From Ceratobasidium sp. AG-K (taxonomy: Eukaryota > Basidiomycota > Agaricomycetes > Cantharellales > Ceratobasidiaceae), in assembly GCA_037039685.1 (NCBI GenBank), contig JAWNGF010000001.1:7068001-7132000 (forward strand): a stretch of DNA of 64,000 nucleotides, given 5' to 3'. The position numbers were made by a program, and so were the translations under genes. Of this stretch, positions 11,741 through 23,535 are shown piece by piece (the stretch's first letter is position 1; every line of letters begins with the position of its first letter). The notes under the pieces are model-generated. The model did not search any database. It worked only from the letters and a program-made list of their open reading frames with translations, and was not told where the DNA came from.

Positions 11741-12892
11741 ATGAAGGCCACTACACTTATTTCTGTGTTTTTGTTTGCCCATGCGGCCTTTGCCCAGGCA
11801 ACTGAATCGACGTCGACGTCGGTCTCTGCGGGCACGGTCCCAGCATCGGGCAGTACTGCCACCGCTTCTGTATCAGCCCCTGCACCCGAGTCCACGACCA
11901 AGTCGGCCGCGGGCGCCAAGTCGGCTTCCAAATCGGAGGCTCAGTCCTCAAGCGCTGCGGTAAGTGTGTCTTTTGATTCCCGAACACATGTTTAATCCTC
12001 GCAGGGCACGCCTAATTCTCAACCAGCTGCGACTGGCAGCCCAGCGACCCAGACGCCGTCGACCAGTGACCCACTCATTCCGTCGACGATTAGCGAAGGA
12101 TGCAGCAGCTACTTGAATACGCTCAACACCGACCCGGAAATCGCCAACTGCCTGGCCCCGCTCTCAGACGCCCTCTCAGGCTACTCTGCGTCTACCGGAT
12201 CTGCCAGTGCTCTTTCCAAGACGCTCACCAAGCTTTGTTCCACCAAAACTTGCTCGTCCTCAACCATTCGCGCCAAGCTCACCGAGTTCAAGGACACCTG
12301 CAGCGAGGAACTCACTGGTGCCAACCCCAACCAGGTAGTCGTTAACAACTACGATGTCTTGTACACTGCCGTTCCGTTCAGGGACGCCGTCTGTGCAAAG
12401 GACTTTGACTCCCAGACCTACTGCTTGCTCAACGCTACCGCAAGCGCCGCCGCCACCATCTCGGAATCCGTCGCGTATGCCGCGTCCCACATGACCAACT
12501 CGGTATCGCTCCGTCGTAAACGCGCCCAAACGGTTCTCGTCCCCAACCCTGACACCTACCGCAATTCCAACCTGCTATACCTCTTCACATCGCCCAACAT
12601 GGCCGCTGGCGACCTCTGCATATCGTGCACTCAGCAGATCCTCGCCAAGTACTTCTCGTGGCAGCAGGCTGTCCCCCATGCGCTCGGGGCCGGGAACAGC
12701 CCGCTCTTGGGCGGACAGTCCGAGCTCTATTCCACAATCCGGGAAAAGTGCCCCCTATCCTTCGCGGATGGAATTTCCACGGTTGCGAACGTCGCGACTG
12801 CCGAAGGGATCAACAGTGCTTCGCCCGCATCTGTGGGTAGCCTCTTTACCGCTGCTGCGGGTGCGTTGGCCGCCGTCATGGCTCTCCTTTAA
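11741..12892 (+). CDS. GPI-anchored secreted protein with DUF7729 domain
   Basis: The product is probably a cell-wall or plasma-membrane surface protein of unknown role. The start at 11741 gives a clean signal peptide (MKATTLISVFLFAHAAFAQA). A Ser/Thr/Ala-rich, probably O-glycosylated linker follows, with one intron (11960-12004). The cysteine-rich domain starts near CSSYLNTLNTDPEIANCL, with further blocks LTKLCSTKTCSSSTIRAKL, YDVLYTAVPFRDAVCAKD, and CISCTQQILAKYFSWQ. The C-terminus has a serine/glycine omega-site region and a hydrophobic tail (SLFTAAAGALAAVMALL) that fits GPI attachment. The spacing of cysteines fits the DUF7729 family of basidiomycetes. A KRKR-free but basic RRKRAQ patch in the middle could be a Kex2-type processing site. 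Confidence 0.85.
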
Positions 12893-13434
12893 GCGTGCCC
12901 TGGTGAACTGGCTTGTTTCCTGGTTTGGGTTTCGTTGGTATCCGGTGTTATGTTTATGTGCCTGCGTTATTTCAGTGGGATATTCCTTCTCGACGTCATT
13001 CACTGTCACTCGCTTTACGTTGTATACCCGCTGGGCATATTATTTTTCGTCGTGGCGGCCAGTGAAGTGGGAGTAATGAGTGTTTTATGTGGCGTTAATC
13101 TATCGGTTTAGTGGTTCATTTTTGTTGGATCCCAAGCTCAAGAGAGTTTGAAATGTCTGAAAATGCCCTGCCAACCGTCACACAAGTCAACGAGTTGGCG
13201 AAAATTCAGCGTGTGGACTAGAGCACAACGTGAGTTGTATTGTTTGTTCGTAAGAGTTCGTATACAATATCGCAAGACAACAAAACTTGATACGGCCTTT
13301 GGGCCGATGCATTCCTTGAATCCAGAAGCGGGTACTAGTATTTGTACATTCCACACACAAGCAAGACCTTGTTCACTGGAAACTGCGTGGGGCGTTCAGT
13401 CGTATACCAACAGGAAGCGAGAGCTAAGTACTTA
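12893..13434. other. Tail-to-tail intergenic stretch
   Basis: Between the 3' ends of the DUF7729 gene and the Argonaute gene. T-rich downstream of 12900, as expected for a 3' UTR; no coding signal on either strand. Confidence 0.45.
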
Positions 13435-16400
13435 CTACATGTTCTTCTCCAAGTTAGGGTGTGTCGGCCGGTATGCCGCCTTGATGCGCTCGAGCATGGC
13501 ATTGGCGTCTGACCCACTGGCGACGCTCATAGTGTCCGACAGATCAAATTCCTGGCCTTGCGGGAGGTGGTTCTTCGCACGAGCGCACACAATATCAGCA
13601 TCTGCGTAGACGACATCTTAGTACTAGTATACGGGGGGTTCAAATAGACGAAACTTACAGTAGACCGGAGGCGGGATGGAAACTGAGCGTGTCGCGCGTG
13701 CATACACATGGCACAAGTTAAACGTCAACTTTTGCAGGCTGTCTGGCGTAAAGTTGTTATCGTCGTGGACCACGCTGTAGTAACCGCTATCGTCAGTACT
13801 TAGATCCGAGCAAGGTGCACCGTGTCTGACCTGTAGTGTGCAGGCCGAGAGGTTCCAATAAGTCCACCGTGGCTGAGCAAGAAAAAGTCAAACTCGAGCG
13901 GCTTCAAGAACAGTCAGCATCCATGCATTCAAGTCATATTAAGCCTGGCTTACGTGTCCAATACTGCATGTCGATTTATGGTCAGCTCCTAAGCCGTTGG
14001 TCTAAGGGAAACGGGATGCTTACAGTTGATCAATGACCGTCCCGGCTGCGCAATTCCCGCTCTTGTCGGCAGCTTGCCCAGGCTTCGGGAACATGCGAGT
14101 GTGATGACGTTTCCCTTGAAGCTTGATTAGTGGAGTATATGCGGTTTGGGTACGGCTACAACTCACCGACGATCACAAGGGTGATCTTGGGCAGAGGCTT
14201 CAGACCACATGCCTCGCACGCGCCTGTCTAACAGTCAGAACCTCCGAAAATTCATACTATAGATCACCTACGCTTGAGAGCCGGCAATTCGTTCTCTAGA
14301 ACAAACTTGAACTGTCCCTCTAGAACGCAAGGAATGAGGAAAGCCAATACACTATCGGCTGTTACTTACCGGATACACCGTCGCGGTAGAACAGAATCCG
14401 CTTTGGTCCAACGGTGGCTTTCTTCTCAACCATCTTCTGGTATCCTTGGAACATCTTGATCAGCTTTTCAGCCATCTCCTGGAGGTCAACAATTCCTTCG
14501 ACACTGTACCCTCACTCGATAAGCAACAGATGGAGCTGTCGAACAACTATCTTACCGAGATTTCTGTGCCCGGTGGGTAGCTATGTATTTACTACGAAGT
14601 GTTATGGTTCGCGATTAGATTCGGTAAAAGTAGCGCGCTTACCTAGCTGCAGAATCAACGCTGCCTACGAGGGCAGTGAACGACGGTTTGCCCTCGGTTC
14701 CGGGGGCAGGGTGAGCGACATCAGCACCTACGCTCATATTTAAGACGCGATAAAGTACGCATTAAGAAGCTGCGTACCGAGAATCATTGTGGGATTGGCC
14801 GGGTCTCCCAGGAACTTGTCGTCGCTGGGAGGTAAAACAGAGTTGATCCCGCCGAGCTTCACATTAATCCTATACAAGTCGAGTTAACACTTTAGCCATT
14901 CCATATGTTCGTAGAGCATACTTGAGGCAAACATTGCCAAAGTACTGCGGGTTGCCGCCTCGACATTTTTGTGCTTTAAGGCATTGCGTAGCTACACCGA
15001 CCTACATAAATGTCAGCAAAGCGCATGCATATAACGGTAACTTAGCAGTTACCGCGACGTCACCGAAGCTAGGGTAATGGAGGGCTGGTTAGATGATTTG
15101 TCTCAGTACAAGCCACTATCGCTTACTGCTTCACAGCGGGGTAGATGTCACCAGACTGCTTGGGCATGATAGCAACGATGAGATTCGGCATGGTTCCGCG
15201 AGCTGCTCTAAACTTCCCTCCCGCGTCTCGCAAGCTCTAACACGTGCATGCATGTAAGTGAACTGTGAAAGCCAAACTAGGTGCGCCGAATTACCTTTTG
15301 AACATCACCTTGCGCTAAATTCAATGCTGGTCATTCATAGCCTTCACTTAAATGGGTGCACTTATTTACCTGGAGCGTACTCAACTAGCGGGTTGAGGTC
15401 TAGTCCAATGATACCTATGAGTCCCGAAAAAGTAAGTGCTAGCTCGCCAAGATGATGAAAAAGACAAACCTTTCTCCTCGCATGCAGCCTTCAGTCGTTC
15501 GATTGTTTGCTTTACGGCCGTTTGATCAAAGAAGTTCTGACGATCGAATATAACCATAATCCAGCCTTTAATCTGGGCAGGCATTTTGAGTTTTTCCTGC
15601 CTCAGATTCCACGCGCCATTGTTGGGCCTCTAGAACAATATTTGCATCGGCTCTTATAGATATCAAAGTGGACGTGACTTACCACTGGCCGACTGTACAT
15701 TATCTGCGGGATTCTAGAACCCGAGCAGGAGCCTCAATAGGCTCTGGCGTGATTTCAATACCAAACTGACTGACAACCTCTGGATGCATTGGTCAGTGTC
15801 CCGATCGTGAGATGAGGGTGTAATCCCGCACCAGAGTGGTAGCTCAGAGCCTATTTATTGCAGCTCGTAAGTGCATATGCCCATTAAGATCGTTGAAAGA
15901 GCTCACAGGCAAAGAGTTCCTAATGGCGGCCAACCTCTCCTCCGGGCGCTGAATATAGTGAATGAGTCCAGAGTACAAGAGAAATTGGGTATGAATTTGC
16001 CTTGCGGAAAAGTTGACCATCTCGTCAGTCAATTCCTGGGGAATTTGCTTGCGCATCAACTGTCCTGGAAGTATGTCGCAGAATTCCATTGGTACAATGG
16101 CTGTTCGAGAAATCTACCAATTCGTAGGTCAACGGAAATAATGGCCAACACTCCGAAATCCTTACTTGCACACAGGGGAGGGTGGGAAACCTGACCTGCT
16201 TGTGCAGCGTCTGCTGGAAGTATTGTGCTACCGATATCCTTTGACCGTTACTCTCGAACATAGTGTTCGTGGCGTTCGTAGTGGTCATTGCGATAATAGA
16301 TTTCTCTGGTTTCTTTCCCGGGATATAATTCAACGCAATTCGAAGCCCTCGGAGGCGACTCTGCAAGCTGTGCCTATCTCGTGCTGTATACGGGGTTGGT

Positions 16401-17659
16401 ACTGTCCAATAGTGTACGGAATAATGTACCTACCACTCAGGTTGTTCAGAGCAAGATCGGTCGGATTCCTTCGGCCCATAAACTCCAGAGCGTGGGTGAT
16501 AAGCGGCCCCGGCTTGTAGCTTAAAGGGTAATGTAAATAATTGCCACGAAAATGGGAAGATATACACACATGACACCTAAAAACCCATTATTCAGTGGAC
16601 TCACTCAATAGAATGATTGTGTGCACCAACCTGTGCTTGTATCAATGTTGATGTGCATCGAATTGATCGCTGGGCGGATCGACTGGAACACTCCGGGCCA
16701 AAGTTCCTAGACGCATCGTTGAGCAAGGATTACAATGGAACAACATGTCTAAAACTTGCCAAGCCCAATCCTACACTCCTTAGCCCAGTGGGCATGAAGA
16801 AGGAGCGGGTGTTAAAAGTGTACCGCCTGCATGATCAATGTCAATATTGAACAATAATTTAAGATTTATTCACATACGAGATTGGTTCGTGTCGCAGCGC
16901 AACATTCAACGCCTGAAGAGCGGTCTGAACTTCCTCATCTTGGGCATGACGGCCGAGCTGAAATTGAGAGAGAAGTCTAGAGATAAATTAGATAAGCATC
17001 GGACTACATTACAGCCGCCAACACACGCACTCGGGATTGATCTGGGCTACGAGCGTGATCTTAACCCGACGGGTCCGAGGTGGACGATCGGGGTTTGGAT
17101 TACCCAACGGCATCTCGAACTACACAAAAACGTAATCAGACAATGCTCTGACGTGTACGGAGCCGCACTTACAGTGCGAGTATCGTTGTCACCCAGAGCA
17201 AGTTTCTTGATAGTGAAAAGATTTTTTCGGCCGTCATATGCTCCTCGAGGGGTGAAGATGTTCGGCTCGAGTTGCTCTTGGAGCGTCCTCATGATCTGGA
17301 CGTTGGCGCGAGCCGGAAGTTTGCCATCACCGATGGCTACGGTACGTACATAAGAGTTGTTAGTGTCTTAGGCTTGCATCAACTGCATGAGCTGAGGCTT
17401 ACCAACTATCATCAACAGAGTGGAGCGGGTCAGCGAGGTCACCCAACCCATGTGAAAAACACTTACCGTCGTAATGATAAATAGTACTAGTAGGGATCTT
17501 GCAGGGAAAGTGGTTCACTATAACAGTAGTAGCACGCCCAACCTTGCCAAAGCCCGGCCGCTTGACACCAACGGTCGTTACGTGGACTGGGGGCGCAGCC
17601 GCTGCTGCCGCGGCCCCTCCAGCCTGGACCGGTGTCTTTTTGGCACGTTTCGGGGGCAT
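13435..17659 (-). CDS. Argonaute (RNA-silencing effector)
   Basis: Binds small RNAs and silences complementary RNA. The ATG is at 17657-17659 and the protein begins with a basic, Ala-rich tail ([20 protein letters not shown]), then [19 protein letters not shown], the usual start of the N domain. The gene is broken by many short introns. In the PIWI half I read [144 protein letters not shown] and [12 protein letters not shown]. The slicer residues appear to be Asp (GADVAHP), Glu (SRVEG), Asp (YRDG) and Asp (YYADIV), a DEDD set, so cleavage activity is plausible. The short C-terminus ends NLEKNM. It follows CWC22 in the same direction. Confidence 0.93.
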
Positions 17660-18334
17660 ATTCGTAGAAGAAGGTCAAATATGTTGATTGGGTCGAGCTC
17701 AAGGGGTTGAAAGGGGATTGGGGTGGCTGGTGTGGCTAGGGGGGGGCAGTAATATCAGTTATATCACTCTACCGGATGCAACCCAGCCCCATCATGATCC
17801 GATGCGTAATCCCAGAACAGGAACTAGTGTAATCTTAGCACAGCAACAGCGTGGTCCGTGCAAACCTTAGCCTGCCATCACATTGAATGAAGGCCAGTTC
17901 AACGTTTCTATGCGCTTCGAAAACCGGCTTTAAACCTTTTCAGAAAGCTCCTGTGAAAAGCTCGTCACCGCGGTCACGTGAGTCCGAGGTTGACCTTGGG
18001 ATTCGTTCAAGTTAGGGCACACTCGTGAAGTGCAAATCAAGAGTGAACTTGAGTTTACAGGTCGGGAGAGATAACACGATCAGTTGAAAAATACCCAACC
18101 TTCGCACACACATCGGGATGGAGCGGTCAGGGCAACTTGACAAGTAAACACAGAACAGGCTTGGGCAACCAAAAGGCCTTGAATATTAGACGTTCTCCTT
18201 GGAGAAAAATATACATTCGTTGGTCATGAAACGGTCGTATGGATGCAAAAGCACAAGTACAGCAATTCCAGCATCCATGCACACTTTTTCCTTCCTACAC
18301 CAAGAATTCCACGAATCGGCAAGCAACTTTTTTT
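17660..18334. promoter_or_regulatory. Argonaute upstream region and CWC22 3' end
   Basis: Both flanking genes read leftward, so this 675-base gap should hold the CWC22 3' UTR and the Argonaute promoter. It includes a G-rich run near 17740-17750 and a T-rich tract near 18325-18335. No conserved element recognised. Confidence 0.4.
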
Positions 18335-21300
18335 TTACCGCCTGCGTCCGTTTGCACGGCTACCGTCGGGAGAATCGTCCCGGCGGCGACGAGGGGGGGA
18401 GTCATCCCTTGCACGATGGGGAGGGGATCCACGAGGCCGACGAGGGGGCGAATCATCGCGGCGGCGAGAATCATCACGACGGCGAGGGGGTGAATCGTCA
18501 CGACGGCGGGGAGGCGAATCCTTGCGGCGGCGTGGCGGCGAGTCATCGCGACGGCGTGGGGAATCATCACGGCGGCGTGGAGGAGATCGACGACGAGGAG
18601 AGTCACGTCGCTGGTGAGGTGGCTCGTCACGTCCTCCACGGCGAGGGGGTGAAACATCTCTCGCCCGACGTGGCGAATCACGCCGACGCGAGCCATCGTC
18701 TCGAGGGGATCCCGGACGACGGGGCGAATCATCCTTGGCGTTTGGGCGGCGTGGGGGTGTATCATCACGTCTCGGACGGCGGGGTGACGGACTGTCACGG
18801 CGACGGGGTGGGCTGTCACGCCCAAGGCGACGAGGTGGGCTGTCTACACGGCGAGGGGAATCATCGCGCCGGCGAGAGTCGTTACGGCGACGTGGAGGAG
18901 TGTCATCTCGACCACTCCTGCGCGGAAGGGGAGGAGTGGGCGAGCGAGACCGAGAACGCGAGACCGAGGGTGACGAGCCGCGTCTGCGTCGAGGAGGCGT
19001 CGAGCCTTGTCGGCGGCGGGGTGGCGAGGAATGACCCCTGCGGGCTGAACTCGCGCGATCACGACGAGGTGAAACAGATCGTCGACGGGGTGGCGAGCCT
19101 CGGCGTGGCGGCGAATCTGCCCGACGAGGAGGAGAGGAATCATCACTCCTTGGCGATCGCGATCGTGTCGGAGACCTTCTCCTTCGGCGAGCGTGACGTG
19201 AATCGTCCGAGTCTGAATCAGAGTCCGAAGAATCCGTGTCAGAGTCCGAGCTGCTATCATCAGACGAATCTGAGGACGACGAGTCTTCCATGGCGCACGC
19301 TGAGCCTCCAAGTCTCGGATGGCAGCAATCTTCCTCGCATTTTCCTAGAACGCAAGTCAGGACCTGCTCGAACTAAACTAGCGCAAACATACCAATAGGT
19401 TGGCACGCATTTCCTCGGTCAAGACACCCAGTCCAAGCGCGGTAAAGTAGTTGACAGCAAAACGTGTGCTCTTGCCGGTCGGATCGTCCATTGGGAACAT
19501 GTTCGCAAAACTCTCTCGCATCGTCGGATCCTTGAACCGCTCGGCCATGGTTTTCAGCCCCATCGATTCCTGCAGCTCTTGCATCATAATCTTGACAAAG
19601 ATGCGGCTCGATGAAGTAGTGTCGTCCTCGTTGATCTTCACAACAGAGAAGACAGCCCAGCTAATCGCATCGGTAGCGAGCAAGTGGCCAAAGAAGCGGG
19701 CGATATTGCGCAGACGGTTGGTCTCGTACCGATGGATGGTTTCATAGTACGTCGCAAACGCTTCTTCAAACGACTCGCACCAGACTCTATTCAGCTTGCA
19801 GAACCGCTCGCCAATTAGACCGTAAAAGTTGGAGTAGGACCGTTCTTGAGAACAACACTCCACAACCATGTTGCACAACTCGATCTCCTGGCCTTCTTGA
19901 ATGTTGACCTTCATGAGCTTGTGGACCGCCTCCTCGTAGCTCAACTGCAGGCGCATAAGTACCTATCAAATAGCCGATCATACCGACTTACAGCGTTCAT
20001 GATCGTCAAATAGATAGTGCGACGCAAGTTCACAAGATTGGTTTCCGTCATGTCCTGAATGCCAGGCTTGTCCGGTGCTGCACGAGCAATGAGCCAACTG
20101 CAGCCATAAGAAGCAGCGCACTTACCAGCTTCCTCGTCGCTATCGCTCTCACTATCACTGCTACCCGACTCGTCACCATCAGAATCTTCACCCAGAATTT
20201 CGGCCTTGATTTCCTTGTACTTTTCTTCGTTTTCAAGATAGTTGGGGTCAAACTTGAAGACATCTACTCGAAATGAGAATTATTCCAATGACGCAATGAA
20301 CAAAATACTCACTAAGCCCTTCCTGGATCTGCAAATCGTCGTCCAACGAGATCTGGTGCGTAATCTGGTCATCCTCTTCCACCAAATCCAAGCCTTCAGG
20401 AACAATGACGTTGTCCTTGTACTTGTCCTTTCGAACCTGGAACAGGACTTCGATCATGTACTGGACGCGCTTATCGATAGCCCCTTCGTGGAGTACAGCA
20501 CGGAACCGCTCGTAGACACCGTTGTTGGCGCGAGGAGAATTTTCGGCAAGGTAGGCGCCTACTTCACGCATGAAACCAACAGCAATCTCCACAGAGTCGT
20601 CCGTCGGCTGCTCGAGAAGAAGTACCAGGATCTGGAGGGCAATAATCTCGTGGGCAACCCCTTGTTGACCAGATGGGCAATGAAAGTGGTGGTAGAGTGG
20701 CAAACAATCTGGCAATTCAAGCGTGAACATCAACTCTTGATCCGAGCCACAAAACTCACCTTGTCATTACGCTTGAACGACCTCCGGAACTGGCTAATCA
20801 GCCTCGTCAACAGTAGCTCTCCGACTTGGGGCAGCTTGGTATTAATAACTGCCACAAGTGCGGCGAAAATCGGTGTAAAAGGCAGCGACGCAGCCTGTGC
20901 CTTCATAATACTCCTGGAAAACAACCCACGTCCGCGAACCAAGTTTTCCTGGAAGAGCTCGGGGATGACATGCTTGATATTCGCAATGTTGACCCTGTTG
21001 ACGATACCCGTAATACTTTTACGGAGCGCGTCCCACGACAGCCGCTGGTACTCGGCGCTCGACTTGTCCTCGGCTGCGGCGGCCTGCAAAGCGCGCAACC
21101 GGGCTGGGGGGACGTACACACCGCCGGAGCGTGAATTAAGAAGTTTGGCAAATTCAGCCTGGGCATCGAATGTAGGCTTTGGTGCGGGGTCAAGCTCCAC
21201 TTCGGCCATGCGTAGTGCAAGTTGGCGCTCGCGCTCCTTGCGCCGAGACGGATCTGCATCACGGACTCGAGGCCCATCGGTGTCGCGCGTATGTTTAGAT

Positions 21301-21506
21301 TGTGGTGGGGAAGAAGAGCGACGCTGGCGTGCTCGTGGAGGAGAGGGAGAGCGTTTGGGTGACCGTGTGCGCGAACGAGAACGAGACTCGCTCAACTCTC
21401 TGCAGTAAACAAGTCAGAGTCTGAAAATATGCACTACCGAGAGACTTTACCTTTTGCGTTTGGGTTTAGAATCCCCCTCGTAGTTTTCGACCTCCATCTC
21501 GGACAT
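18335..21506 (-). CDS. CWC22: Pre-mRNA-splicing factor CWC22 with long RS tail
   Basis: A spliceosome component that escorts eIF4A3 to pre-mRNA and is needed for exon-junction-complex loading. The ATG is at 21504-21506 (MSEMEVENYEGDSKPKRKR, then an intron). The MIF4G domain begins at EYQRLSWDALRKSITGIVNR and includes NIANIKHVIPELFQENLVRG and NNGVYERFRAVLHEGAIDKR. An acidic linker (DSDGDESGSSDSESDSDEE) precedes the MA3 domain (NLRRTIYLTIMNAL, SYEEAVHKLMKVNIQEGQE, SNFYGLIGERFCKLNRVW, TALGLGVLTEEMRANL). The C-terminus is a Ser/Asp tract, then about 300 residues of RRDDSPPRRR-type RS repeats. The exon after the MA3 domain starts in one frame (NARKIAAIRDLEAQ) but the RS tail lies in another, so there is a frame break near 19285-19310. 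Confidence 0.93.
18380..19110 (-). repeat. Degenerate repeat coding the RS tail of CWC22
   Basis: Imperfect units of about 24 bases coding variations of RRRDDSPP are repeated here on the minus strand. Unit boundaries drift and the DNA is strongly purine-rich on the coding-complement strand. The repeat keeps the opposite strand free of stops, so a 399-codon plus-strand ORF (18199-19398) appears that I regard as a shadow. Confidence 0.75.
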
Positions 21507-23535
21507 TTTGAGTGTTGGTGGCAGGCGACAAGACCGGCAAGAGGCGACTACTTGTTTGTCGTCGTTTGGTCAAAACTTGTCAGCCGTTTCCAAAACATTC
21601 AACCTGCTTGTCAATTGCAGCATATAGACAAAGTTATATGTACGTATTCCGCGGAGGCTCAATAGAATCAATAGGGCACCTCAAATAAGCTGTAGCCAAT
21701 CTCCATATCGAAAGCGACTTTCCCTTGGGGATTGGAACAGGAAGAGCCCGGCGTTTTGAGGTGGGAGCGCGTGACGAAGGTGGAGATAGGCAAGTTGGTG
21801 GCACGAGCACCCTGCGTGGGGATTCGGGTGGATCGAGCTGCCTATTTCAACATACAATAGCGGGAGGAGTTTGGTGTTAGGGAGATGGTGGTCAGATGAC
21901 CCGAATAACCTGTCGTTGACCAACAGGCTTTCTAACGTTGAAACTATCGACGAGTGGGACGGCGTGTTTTATCCTAAGAATAGTTATTTTCCGATTGATA
22001 AGGGTGCATATACATGATCTAGACATGTAGGGACGGAGTCAGACCCGCACCACCATGGGGTACAAATTAGAGCCACGGGAGTGGGCATTAAAAAGACAAT
22101 GCGAGTGGACGAGGGACGGTTCGAACGTCCGCAGCTGAGATTTAGCTGGCGCCAGTACGCCAGAGATAATGTCTGATGGAAACATGTTCACATCAAAGAT
22201 GAGTGTCCGGTACACTACTCGCCCAGTTTTCGAGCGCCCATCGTAGCCGCATGACCTAACCTACCATCACAACAACGCCAAATAATGCCACCCACACATA
22301 GGCCGAGTGATCGCTCTGGCAATCGTCTAAAAGCCATCATGAGGCGGACAATTATTGCTAACCAAGCTTCTACCGACACAATCTTAGTCCTTTTACAGCG
22401 CATATAACCCACTGAAACTGTATAGGCCCCGTGGTCGACTTCTTCCTCCGAGATCACTCGACTCTAGATACGTACGGACGTTTGCTTCCCTTTCTAGGAC
22501 ATTGTGGGGCACTGTAGCTCAATATCACGGTACTGCCGCACGCGTGAACCATGTCGGCTTGCGGCCGTGCACCATCGACCCTTTGGATAGCGCCTGACAC
22601 ACTAAAATATGGAATGAAACGATTCAATAACTTGTTTGGGAGACTGAGTGAAGAACCAAGTGCTGTGGGGGCAATGGATATCATTCAGCCATAGTAGAAT
22701 GACGAATTCGCTATATGTTTCGGTTGCGAGTACGTATCACCATTTGACCGCGTACTAGCTCTCCAGACGAATACATTGCGTCTATGAGAGTTGCACATCT
22801 AGGATATACGACCGAGCCAAACCCAGGTATTCCATTTACCCCTTTTATGCCTCTCAGGAAGTTCTGGTTCCGACCTCGAGTACGGTAGCCAGCTACTCTC
22901 CAAGCCCTGACTTTGCACTATCCCAACGATACCACGTAAGTGTTGCGTCGTTTCTGATATAGCTCGATCCACTTGCATAACACACCAGAGGATTAATATC
23001 CGTGGCACCGTCTACTTTCAATGAGTGGCGAATCCCTTATGTTCCAAGGAATGGGTATTCCCTGCCACCAGGCTGTGTCGCCGTGGAACAACCATGGAGA
23101 TGCCTTCCGGAGTAGGAATCCTATCTATAGCCACGGCTCATCCATGCGTCTCATTTTCATTTCGGTAACTTTGGTGTTCATACTATCTTCATAAATTTTG
23201 TATTTATAGATGCAACTTACGCTATACTGGGAAACATGACATTCTACACATCGCCAGGCAGAAATTGGAAATTAGCGTCCGACAACGCGTATTCAGCGAG
23301 TCAAGGACAACGGGCCGCCACCCCATCGTTCGAGCTTCGAGTCAAGGATCGCCGCCGGTTCGGTTCCGACCCCCTCGCTCGAAAACACCAGAGTGTGACA
23401 AGGCAAATAATACACATCTAATTCGCAAGAGCCCAATAGATACACGAGGTATAGTCCAAAAAAAGCAGGGATCCATCATCCGGGTATGATCCAACAAAAC
23501 TTTGTTTTACGGAACTACGGACCGTCCACCTCAAG
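21507..23535. other. Gene-poor stretch between CWC22 and the M50B-like gene
   Basis: Two kilobases with only short, unconserved ORFs. It includes a perfect hairpin-forming palindrome-like block at 22114-22130 (GGACG arms around TTCGAAC on the minus strand) next to a second inverted pair (CAGCT...AGCTG). The look is of old, decayed repetitive DNA, but I cannot name an element. Confidence 0.4.

Noticed and set aside
18199..19398. Plus-strand protein of 399 residues
   Set aside because: It is exactly antisense to the CWC22 RS repeat, and its odd composition follows from that repeat.
22090..22190. tRNA gene on the minus strand
   Set aside because: A good T-arm is present, but no matching 5' acceptor strand, the anticodon loop lacks U33, and the variable loop would be one base. 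Kept only as a tRNA-like finding.
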